Shown here: piece by piece, positions 39,102 through 46,411 of the stretch
Numbering within the stretch: position 1 is the stretch's first letter
Layout: every line of letters begins with the position of its first letter
Assembly (NCBI GenBank): GCA_963815505.1
Contig: CAWFGU010000024.1
Coordinates: forward strand, 124,001-188,000
DNA length: 64,000 bases
Source: CAXBBB01 sp963815505
Lineage (GTDB): Bacteria > Bacteroidota > Rhodothermia > Rhodothermales > BA12
Direction: 5' to 3'
Notes under the pieces: model-generated
The model's input: only the letters and a program-made list of their open reading frames with translations
Databases searched by the model: none
Told to the model about the DNA's origin: nothing
Made by a program: the position numbers and the translations under genes

Positions 39102-39494
39102 ATGGCTCTCGAACAGTACCAGGCCGTCGGCCGTCGCAAAACGTCTGTCGCTCGCGTTTACCTCCGCCCCGGAACGGGTAAGGTCGTCGTCAACAAGCGC
39201 GACATGACCGAATACTTTCCGCTCGAATGGCGCCAGCGCGCCGTCGTGGCTCCCTTCGACGTGACGACCACGACCGGCCAGTTCGACGTGCTCGTCAACG
39301 CCAAAGGCGGCGGTCTGACGGGACAGGCCGAAGCGATCCAGCTGGGCATCGCCCGCGCGCTGCTCGTCTTCAACGAAGAGCTGCGCAAGCCGCTCCGCGA
39401 CGCCGGCTACCTGACGCGTGACCCGCGCATGGTCGAGCGTAAGAAGTACGGACAGCCCAAGGCGCGCAAGCAGTTCCAGTTCTCGAAGCGTTAA
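39102..39494 (+). CDS. rpsI: 30S ribosomal protein S9
   Basis: A 130-residue small-subunit protein whose basic C-terminal tail reaches the P-site tRNA. Motifs: VGRRKTSVARVYLRPGTGKV at the N-terminus, GGGLTGQAEAIQLGIARAL, and the tail RKKYGQPKARKQFQFSKR, which ends in the conserved SKR. It directly follows rplM as in nearly all bacteria and ends before a hairpin. Confidence 0.98.
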   Translation: MALEQYQAVGRRKTSVARVYLRPGTGKVVVNKRDMTEYFPLEWRQRAVVAPFDVTTTTGQFDVLVNAKGGGLTGQAEAIQLGIARALLVFNEELRKPLRDAGYLTRDPRMVERKKYGQPKARKQFQFSKR

Positions 39495-39504
39495 TCCGCT
39501 CGGA

Positions 39505-39548
39505 ACACAGGGCGAAAGGGTGGTCGATGGCTGCCCTTTCGCGTGTTT
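39505..39548 (+). terminator. Hairpin terminator after rpsI
   Basis: GCGAAAGGG (39513-39521) pairs perfectly with CCCTTTCGC (39535-39543); AACAC before and GTGTTT after can extend the stem. It separates the rplM-rpsI pair from rpsB. Confidence 0.65.
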
Positions 39549-39681
39549 GGAACCTCCACTTTTCGGGAAGGCATGTCGCCGACCCATCACCACGCATACG
39601 GCGTGATGCATCGCTGGGTGTCCTCGCAAGGGGATCGGCTATGCAGGCGAAGGCCGTAGCGGTTCAACCCAAACCCCAATC

Positions 39682-40636
39682 ATGAGCGAAATCCTCAACT
39701 CCGACGCCGAAAGCGTCGAAACGCCTGCAGCCGCATCTGCGGAAACGGTCGCTACTGTCACCACCGACACGGCGCCTGCTGCCGATGAATCCGCCGCGCC
39801 TGCCCCCATGGCCCGCGCTCTCGCGCCTGCCGACGGAAATGTGCCTCTGGAAGACCTGCTCAAAGCGGGCGTCCACTTCGGCCACCTGACGAGCCGCTGG
39901 AATCCGCAGATGAAGCCGTATATCTTCATGGCGCGCGAAGGCATTCACATCCTCGACCTGATGCAGACGCAGGAACGTCTCAGGGCAGCCGCCGAAGCCG
40001 CGACGACGTACGCGCGTCAGGGCAAGCGCATCCTGTTCGTCGCCACCAAGAAGCAGGCCCGCGACGCCGTCCGCAACCATGCCGAAGAGAGCGGAATGCC
40101 GTTCATGGTCGAGCGCTGGTACGGCGGCACGCTGACCAACTTCCAGACGATCCGCGGCTCGATCTCGCGCATGGAAGCTCTGAAGCGGATGGAAGTCGAC
40201 GGCACCTACGATCAGCTCAAGAAGAAGGAGCGTCTGACGCGAACGCGTGAGCGCGAGAAGCTCGAAAACGTCCTCGAAGGCATCGCCGACCTGGGCCGTC
40301 TGCCGGGTGCGCTGTTCGTCGTCGATATCAACCGCGAGCACATCGCCGTCGACGAGGCCCGCAAGCTGGGCATCCCGATCATCGCCCTGGTCGACACGAA
40401 CACGAACCCCAATCTCGTCGACTTCCCGATCCCGGCCAACGACGACGCCATCCGCTCGGTCGACCTGATCGCCGGCGTCATCTCGGCCGCCATCCAGGCC
40501 GGAACGACGCAGCAGGAAATCGCCGCGGGAATCGCGTCAGGCATCCGACGAGAAGCGCAAGGCCGATATGAAGGAGATCGCCGCCGCCGCAAAAGAAGGC
40601 CGCGAAGCCGAAGTCGACCCCACCGACGAAGCGTAA
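39682..40636 (+). CDS. rpsB: 30S ribosomal protein S2 with N-terminal extension (frameshift near C-terminus)
   Basis: S2 core motifs: LEDLLKAGVHFGHLTSRWNP, YIFMAREGIHILDL, RWYGGTLTNFQTIRGSI, LPGALFVVDINREHIAV, GIPIIALVDTNTNPNLVDFP and DDAIRSVDLIAGVI. A 53-residue Ala/Thr/acidic N-terminal extension precedes the core; the alternative start ATG 39808 would trim most of it. Near 40540 one extra G shifts the frame. Dropping it gives the expected S2 tail (ASDEKRKADMKEIAAAAKEG, ending PTDEA) with TAA at 40634-40636, total 317 residues. Unrepaired, the frame runs to 40722 through a dispersed repeat, which is not credible. Confidence 0.95.
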
Positions 40637-40648
40637 GCTCGCTCCCAA

Positions 40649-40725
40649 CGTCATCCCGAGCCTGTCGAGGGATCTCCTTCCTTTCCGCTAGGGCGGGGAT
40701 CCTTCGACTATGTTCAGGATGACAT
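40649..40725. repeat. Dispersed palindromic intergenic repeat, copy 2
   Basis: Begins CGTCATCCCGAGCC, contains GGGATCTCCTTC and GGGGATCCTTCGAC and ends TTCAGGATGAC. GTCATCC near the start and GGATGAC at the end are perfect inverted arms. It matches the block at 17773-17844 and lies between rpsB and tsf. Confidence 0.75.
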
Positions 40726-40805
40726 AGATGGAAAGAACGCAGCTAGTCTACGAGACCGCGCTTTGCTTCCATCGCCTACTTCCAGAACTCAACTATCCGA
40801 TAGAC

Positions 40806-41633
40806 ATGGCAATCACAGCCTCCGACGTTAAGCGCCTGCGCGAGCAGACGGGCGTCGGCATGATGGACTGCAAACGTGCACTCCAAGAGACCAACGGCGA
40901 TTTCGACGCCGCCATCGACGTGCTCCGCAAGAAGGGCCAGAAAGTCGCCGCCAAGCGCGCCGACCGCGACGCCACCGAAGGTCAGATCATCGCCCGCACG
41001 AGCGACGACCATAAGACGGCCGCGCTGATCGAAGTCAACAGCGAGACCGACTTCGTCGCTCGCAACGAAGGCTTCCAGACGTTCGCCGACGCCCTCGCCG
41101 ACCTGGTGATGGCCCACCGCCCCGCCGACCTCGACGCGTTCCACGCGCTCTCGTTCGACGGCAAACGCACCGTCGAAGAAGCGCTGACGGACATGACGGG
41201 CAAGATCGGCGAGAAGATCGCCGTGCGTCGCTTCGAGATCATGACGAGCGCCGACGGGCAGATCGTCCCCTATATCCACCCCGGCGCGCAACTCGGCGTC
41301 CTCGTCGACGCGACGGGCGACAACGCGCCCGAAGCCGCGCGCGACGTGGCGATGCAGATCGCCGCGCTCAACCCGCTCGCCGCCACGCGCGACGAGGTCC
41401 CGCAGGATGTCAAGGACAAGGAGATGGAGATCGGCCGCGAGATGGCCTTGGCCGAAGGCAAGCCCGAGCAGATCATCGACAAGATCGCGACCGGCAAGCT
41501 GGAGCGCTACTACAAGGACAACGTCTTGGTCGAGCAGCCCTTCGTCAAGGACTCTTCGATGACCGTCAAGCAGATGCTCGAGCAGCAGGGCGTCGGCGTC
41601 AAGCGGTTCGTCCGCTTCGCGCTGGGCGGCTGA
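40806..41633 (+). CDS. tsf: Elongation factor Ts
   Basis: A 275-residue nucleotide-exchange factor for EF-Tu. Motifs: VKRLREQTGVGMMDCKRALQ in the N-terminal UBA-like domain, LRKKGQKVAAKRADRDATEG, the core IEVNSETDFVARNEGF, and C-terminal GKLERYYKDNVLVEQPFVKD. ATG 40806 gives MAITASDVK, the normal start. The usual rpsB-tsf-pyrH-frr order is kept, but a CPBP-like gene sits between tsf and pyrH. Confidence 0.98.
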   Translation: MAITASDVKRLREQTGVGMMDCKRALQETNGDFDAAIDVLRKKGQKVAAKRADRDATEGQIIARTSDDHKTAALIEVNSETDFVARNEGFQTFADALADLVMAHRPADLDAFHALSFDGKRTVEEALTDMTGKIGEKIAVRRFEIMTSADGQIVPYIHPGAQLGVLVDATGDNAPEAARDVAMQIAALNPLAATRDEVPQDVKDKEMEIGREMALAEGKPEQIIDKIATGKLERYYKDNVLVEQPFVKDSSMTVKQMLEQQGVGVKRFVRFALGG

Positions 41634-41653
41634 CCGCTGACACGCGCAATCGT

Positions 41654-41691
41654 AACGGGACGCCTGGGCTTCGGCCGGGGCGTCCCGTTTT
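41654..41691 (+). terminator. Intrinsic terminator after tsf
   Basis: AACGGGACGCC (41654-41664) pairs with GGCGTCCCGTT (41679-41689), an 11-bp perfect stem followed by TTTTG. Confidence 0.85.
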
Positions 41692-41727
41692 GCATTCGTA
41701 GGTTGCAGGCAACTAATTGACGGTCCG

Positions 41728-42482
41728 ATGCGAGTTTTCGCTGTCCTGCTCCTCCTGATCGCCGCGCCCGCTTCGGCGCAGCGCAACGCGTTTCTGTCCT
41801 GCCGGATGCGCTGACGGGACCGACGTTTCGCATCGCGCTGCCGCTGAACGATTCGCAGTCCGGGTTCTCGAAGCGCGCGCTGTGGGAGTTGGGCGCGGTC
41901 ACGCTGACGGGCGTCGGGCATCTGGCTGCGAGTGAGCTGGACGCGTCGAACGTATTCATTCCGACGGCCGTCGCCGGGTGGGGCGGGTATGTGGGATGGC
42001 GGGCGTACTCGGATCCGACGTTCGTGCAGCGGACCGGTTTGCGGCGCAAGAACCTGGGTCCGGCAATGCGCGACGCGACCATCGTCGGCGCCGTCTCCCT
42101 CGGGGCTATGGCGGGCATCGGTGCGTATCAGGGCACGCTGCAGCTCGACCGCGACATGATTCAGTTGTTGGCGCTCTATCCGATTTGGGGGACGGTCCAG
42201 CAGTTTCTGACGCAGTCGCTGGTGGCGGGCAATCTGCGCGACGGACCGGGCTGGGCGCGCTCGCCCTATTTCGTCGTCCCGGTTACGGCGGCGGCGTTCG
42301 GGGCCGTCCACCTGCCCAACTGGGAGCTGACGGCCGGGACGACGGCGCTGGGACTGGCCTACACGCCGCTCTACCTCAAACACGGCAACGTTTGGCCGCT
42401 GGGTCTCTACCACGGCTGGCTGGGCGTGTTCTACTACTTCTGGGTGCTCGACCGCAATCCGTGGCAGTACGTCGCGGGCTGA
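41728..42482 (+). CDS. CPBP/Abi-like membrane protein with altered active site (frameshifted)
   Basis: Repaired length is about 251 residues. The signal-like start MRVFAVLLLLIAAPASA (ATG 41728) and the body (QRVSVLPDALTGPTFRIAL, then ELGAVTLTGVGHLAAS) are in different frames; restoring one base near 41780 joins them as ASAQAQRVSV. The membrane part has CPBP-like landmarks: LYPIWGTVQQFLTQSLVAG where active family members have EExxxR, FGAVHLPNW with the first His, and LGLYHGWLGVFYY with the second. The Glu pair is replaced by Gln-Gln, so protease activity is doubtful. It lies between tsf and pyrH, bounded by terminators on both sides. Confidence 0.72.
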
Positions 42483-42582
42483 TCGTGTCGAGTTCGCGCC
42501 TGTTGCGGTATATTGACTGCGTTAGGGATGGTGCCCTGACACCCGGTCGGCGTCGTTACACGCGCTGCTCGGTACCAAAAAG

Positions 42583-42613
42583 GCGAGGCCACTTCGGTGG
42601 TCTCGCTTTCTTT
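42583..42613 (+). terminator. Intrinsic terminator with TTCG loop
   Basis: GCGAGGCCAC (42583-42592), TTCG loop (42593-42596), GTGGTCTCGC (42597-42606): a 10-bp stem with one wobble, preceded by AAAAAG and followed by TTTCTTT. It can act in both directions. Confidence 0.88.
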
Positions 42614-42640
42614 CGTTGCGCAAACAGAGGTGCGGCTTCG

Positions 42641-42671
42641 TTGGTGCTTGGCGAGACAGGGCGTAGTTTTA
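42641..42671 (+). promoter_or_regulatory. Promoter of pyrH-frr
   Basis: TTGGTG (42641-42646), a 17-base spacer and TAGTTTTA (42664-42671). The -7 box differs from TAnnTTTG in the last base. The predicted start is about 33 bases before the pyrH ATG at 42711. Confidence 0.65.
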
Positions 42672-42710
42672 CACGCTTTTGCTCTCAGTCATTGCTCCGA
42701 TCCGATCCCG

Positions 42711-43448
42711 ATGGAAACGTCTTCTGCTACCGCCCCGCGCTACCGCCGCATCCTCCTCAAACTCAGCGGCGAGGCCCTGCTCGGCGATCAGCCGTTCGGT
42801 ATCGCCGACGACCGGCTGGCGCACTATGCCTCAGAAGTCAAGCAACTCGTCGAGACGGGCGCTCAGATCGCCATCGTTATCGGTGGCGGCAACATCTACA
42901 GGGGCGTCGGTAGCTCGAACAAGGGAATGCCGCGCGCCCACGCCGACTATATGGGGATGCTCGCAACGATGATCAACGCGATGGCACTCCAGGGCGCACT
43001 CGAGACGGCAGGTGTCAAGACCCGGCTCCAGTCGGCGATCACGATGGAGGAGATCGCCGAGCCGTTCATCCGCCGCCGCGCGATCCGTCACCTGGAGAAA
43101 GGCCGCGTCGTGATCTTCGGAGCCGGGACAGGCAGCCCCTATTTCACGACCGACACCGCCGCTACACTTCGCGCGCTCGAGATCGATGCCGACGTGATCC
43201 TCAAGGGCACGCGCGTCGACGGCATCTACACGTCCGATCCTGAGAAAAACGCCGACGCTGAGTACCTGCCGCGTTTGAGTGGAGCCGAAGCGATCAAGCG
43301 CCAACTCAAAGTGATGGACCAGACGGCGTTCACGCTCGCAGGCGACAGCAAACTTCCGATCATCGTGTTCAACATGAATACGCCCGGCAACCTGTCGCGC
43401 ATCGTGTCGGGCGAGGACATCGGCTCGCTCGTTCACTGGGATGCGTAA
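42711..43448 (+). CDS. pyrH: Uridylate kinase
   Basis: A 245-residue hexameric UMP kinase of pyrimidine nucleotide synthesis. Motifs: RRILLKLSGEALLGD (phosphate-binding N-terminus), IAIVIGGGNIYRGV, RAHADYMGMLATMINAMAL, RRAIRHLEKGRVVIFGAGTG, PYFTTDTAATLRALEI, LKGTRVDGIYTSDP and the C-terminal NMNTPGNLSRIV. It has its own promoter and is followed 71 bases later by frr, the standard pair. Confidence 0.98.
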   Translation: METSSATAPRYRRILLKLSGEALLGDQPFGIADDRLAHYASEVKQLVETGAQIAIVIGGGNIYRGVGSSNKGMPRAHADYMGMLATMINAMALQGALETAGVKTRLQSAITMEEIAEPFIRRRAIRHLEKGRVVIFGAGTGSPYFTTDTAATLRALEIDADVILKGTRVDGIYTSDPEKNADAEYLPRLSGAEAIKRQLKVMDQTAFTLAGDSKLPIIVFNMNTPGNLSRIVSGEDIGSLVHWDA

Positions 43449-43519
43449 CGCTGCCGTATGGACCTTTTCGGCCTCGTGAGAGGTCATAGCGTCCTCCCAT
43501 TTCCGATCTACACCCGACC

Positions 43520-44086
43520 ATGACCGAAGAAATCGAACTCGTCCACGAAGAGGCCAAAGAAGCCATGCAAGCCGCCGTCGAAGCGCTCGCAGGCGAGATG
43601 CACACCATGCGCGCAGGACGCGCGTCGCCCGCGATGCTGGAAAAGATTCGCGTCGATCACTACGGTTCGCAGTCGCCACTCAACCAGGTCGCGAGCGTGA
43701 GCGCACCGCAGCCCGACCTGCTCGTCATCCAGCCGTGGGACAAGACGGCGCTGACGCCCATCGAAAAGGCCATCGCCAACTCGAACCTGGGCCTCAATCC
43801 GAGCAACGACGGCACGCTGATCCGCATCCCGGTCCCGACGCCGACCGAAGAGCGCCGCAAGCAGATCGTCAAGGCGGCCAAGGCGCGCAGCGAAGAGGCC
43901 AAAATCTCGATCCGCAACGCGCGGCAGTCGGCCAACAACGACGTGAAGAAGATCGTCGCCAACGACAAACTGCCCGAGGACATGCGCTACACGTCCGAGG
44001 AGATCATTCAGAAGCTGACAGACACTTACGGCGCCAAGATCGACGACATGATGACGCGTAAGGAAGTCGAGATTATGGAGGTCTGA
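43520..44086 (+). CDS. frr: Ribosome recycling factor
   Basis: A 188-residue protein that with EF-G splits post-termination ribosomes. Motifs: MHTMRAGRASPAMLEKIRVDHYGSQSPLNQ in short blocks, PWDKTALTPIEKAIANSNLG, IRIPVPTPTEERRKQIVK, SIRNARQSANNDVKKI and C-terminal KLTDTYGAKIDDMMTRKEVEIMEV. Length and ends are typical. It closes the translation block and is followed by a strong terminator. Confidence 0.98.
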   Translation: MTEEIELVHEEAKEAMQAAVEALAGEMHTMRAGRASPAMLEKIRVDHYGSQSPLNQVASVSAPQPDLLVIQPWDKTALTPIEKAIANSNLGLNPSNDGTLIRIPVPTPTEERRKQIVKAAKARSEEAKISIRNARQSANNDVKKIVANDKLPEDMRYTSEEIIQKLTDTYGAKIDDMMTRKEVEIMEV

Positions 44087-44113
44087 GCGGCGGCAGCTCG
44101 TTTCAGTCCAGTC

Positions 44114-44152
44114 AAAAAGCCTGTTAGATCGCCATGGTCTGACAGGCTTTTG
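44114..44152 (+). terminator. Intrinsic terminator after frr
   Basis: AAAAGCCTGT (44115-44124) pairs with ACAGGCTTTT (44142-44151), 10 bp perfect, extendable by AGA/TCT inside. The A-rich start allows function on the other strand as well. Confidence 0.85.
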
Positions 44153-44381
44153 CCATTCTCGGATCTCTTCCCCGCAATGCAGCACCTCATATCGGCTGTG
44201 TGCTCGGATCCACTACTCCGGCATTTCTGCGTAGGCGGAAGTCCATTACCGCTGCCATCGCTGCAATTGTAGAGCGGTGCTCGGATATGAGAGGCTGTAA
44301 TGAAGGGGCCTGCGTCTCTGCGCGTTATCTCGGCAGGGACGACGCAGCTGGGAAACTACCTGCAAAACTTCGGTTCTGGTA

Positions 44382-46316
44382 TCACTCCTTTTTGAGAACC
44401 GCCTGCGCTCCGTCGGCTCGGGCGACGGTCTGGAAGAAGGCACGCACGGCGGCATACTGTTCGGCGGGGATGCGGCTCTGGGTCAGCTGGAGGCGCCGAA
44501 TGTAGACGAGTGCGCCGTCGACCGACTCGACCTGGGCCGAGTAATGGGCGAACTCGGTCTGCTCGTCGACGGGGGAGGGTAGGGCTTCGATGGTGTAGCC
44601 TGCGGGCAGAGCGATGCGGACGGTATCGGTGTCGAGGTAGGGGTAGCCCATGTGAATCGGAAGCGCGCGGTCCTCGGCCTCCTCAAATCCGTAGTCGACT
44701 TGCGAGGCAGGCGACAGGGGCACGAACAGACGGCTGCCGACGCTGCGGGCGTAGCGGTTGGCGCGTAGTGCTACGGGCATCGCGCCCTCGAGGTGTCGCG
44801 TGCTCAGCGGCGACGGATCGAAGCGGACCACTTCGTACGAGGGAAGCGCGTAGGTGCGCGATACGGTCGCCATCTGCTCGGTCGAGGTGCGCTCGTGGAG
44901 CGAGCCGTGCATCCGGTCCTTCTGGGCTCCGCTGTACCGGTCGACGAGGACGAGGTCGGCGCCGCCGTTGGCCGCCAGCGCCACGTTTACGGTGCGGTGC
45001 TGGCCGTTTTGCTCGGCCTGCATCGGAGGCGTGCGGACGATCTGACTGGCGCCGTCTTTGACGAGTAGGCCAGCGCGATCGGAGGTGAACGTGCCGAGCC
45101 AGCCGAACGGCGTCGTCTGACTGGTAGCTTCGAGCCAGAGCGTGTCGGCGGGGGCGCTGCCTGTCGAAGCCAGCGGGACGGCGGTGATGACGTGGTTGAA
45201 CTGATTGGCGGGGAAATCGGCCAGGACCGAAGCGGCGTTGGCTCCGGCACGGATCAAGACCGGGTAGGCTTCTACGTCTGCGGCGCGGAGCAGCGAGATC
45301 AGGTAATTGGTGAGCGCCTTGCAATCGCCGTAGCTGCGTTCCTCGACGTACTCGGCGGGGAACGACTGCCATCCGCCGAGCCCCAACTGCACGCTGATGT
45401 AGCGCGTGTGGTCTTGCATCATCGCGTAGAGGCGGCGGGCCTTTTCGGTCGTCGTCGCAGCGCCTTCGACAACTTCCTGCACGCGGGCGGCTGTGGCGGG
45501 CGCCAGCCGGTCGCGCCCGACCTGGAGGTCGTGGTACCACTGACCGAACGTTTGCCACGAGGTCAGGTCGCCACGCGCGCGCTCGACCTCGAAGGCGTCC
45601 GGAGCGACCTGGATCGACGGCATCCGCTCACCATACGTCGGTGCCCAGTCCTCGCGCGCCAGCGACGGGCGGTCGCGGACGGTCCAGCGGACGGTCCGGC
45701 GGCTTCGCTCGGCGCGGTCGAAGTCGGGCGCGAGGTCGGTTCGGTAGGCGTGGTAGCGGAAGGTCACGTCGTCCGGCGCGGACACTTCGTAGGCGGCGTA
45801 GGCAACAGACGCGCGCTCGTCGTCGGGGTAGAAGGCGGGCCACGAGATCAGGCCGTCGTGCTCGATTTCCCACGTATACTCGACGGTGTAGGGGAATGCG
45901 TCGTGATAGAGGAACCCGCTACGGACGCGGTTTTCCGAGAAGTCGACCGTACTCGAGAACGCCGACATGTCCATCTGGTCGTCCTTACCCATCTTGCGGA
46001 TGCGCTTGCCCGTCGCGTCGTAGAGGGCGCCCCGAAAGCTCTTGAGAGAGCGCAGGCGGTCGTCGTAGCCGATCTGCATCTCGCCTGCGCTGCGCGCCGA
46101 CTCCTCCAGGACCGTGACTGCAAAATGCCGCTTTTCGACCGCCTTGCTCGCCGACTTGACCTCGAACGAAGTCGCGTTGATGCGAATGACGGCGTCGCCT
46201 CCGCCGATGTAGAGCAGCGGATTGAGTGCGCCGACGCTGTAGTCGATTTCGTCCGGGACCGGCTGCGCGCGCAGAGCAGTCGGAAGCAGGAGTACGAGCA
46301 GAAAGAGCAGACGCAT
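44382..46316 (-). CDS. DUF3857 transglutaminase-like exported protein
   Basis: A 644-residue protein from ATG 46316 with signal peptide MRLLFLLVLLLPTALRAQ. An N-terminal DUF3857 beta domain (INATSFEVKSASKAVEKRHF, ADVTWEIEHDG-like YTWEIEHDGLISW) is followed by a transglutaminase-like domain with the catalytic Cys in ERSYGDCKALTNYL and His in NQFNHVITAV; the third residue position reads LWLEATSQ. A C-terminal beta domain (LPAGYTIEALPSPVDEQTE) completes it. Family members are periplasmic or secreted proteins of unknown substrate. It has a paralogue directly upstream in transcription order, with a 95-base gap. Confidence 0.87.
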   Translation of the reverse strand: MRLLFLLVLLLPTALRAQPVPDEIDYSVGALNPLLYIGGGDAVIRINATSFEVKSASKAVEKRHFAVTVLEESARSAGEMQIGYDDRLRSLKSFRGALYDATGKRIRKMGKDDQMDMSAFSSTVDFSENRVRSGFLYHDAFPYTVEYTWEIEHDGLISWPAFYPDDERASVAYAAYEVSAPDDVTFRYHAYRTDLAPDFDRAERSRRTVRWTVRDRPSLAREDWAPTYGERMPSIQVAPDAFEVERARGDLTSWQTFGQWYHDLQVGRDRLAPATAARVQEVVEGAATTTEKARRLYAMMQDHTRYISVQLGLGGWQSFPAEYVEERSYGDCKALTNYLISLLRAADVEAYPVLIRAGANAASVLADFPANQFNHVITAVPLASTGSAPADTLWLEATSQTTPFGWLGTFTSDRAGLLVKDGASQIVRTPPMQAEQNGQHRTVNVALAANGGADLVLVDRYSGAQKDRMHGSLHERTSTEQMATVSRTYALPSYEVVRFDPSPLSTRHLEGAMPVALRANRYARSVGSRLFVPLSPASQVDYGFEEAEDRALPIHMGYPYLDTDTVRIALPAGYTIEALPSPVDEQTEFAHYSAQVESVDGALVYIRRLQLTQSRIPAEQYAAVRAFFQTVARADGAQAVLKKE

Positions 46317-46411
46317 GGCGGCGGTGGTAGAGGACTCGCAGACTGAGTCCCGTGGGATGTGGGCGCGGAGCCGAAGCAGTGGGTTCAACAAGTCGTGCAG
46401 GTCTGCGAGAC

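Noticed and set aside
44153..44381. Possible remnant between the frr terminator and the DUF3857 gene
   Set aside because: Short frames on both strands give no recognisable motif.
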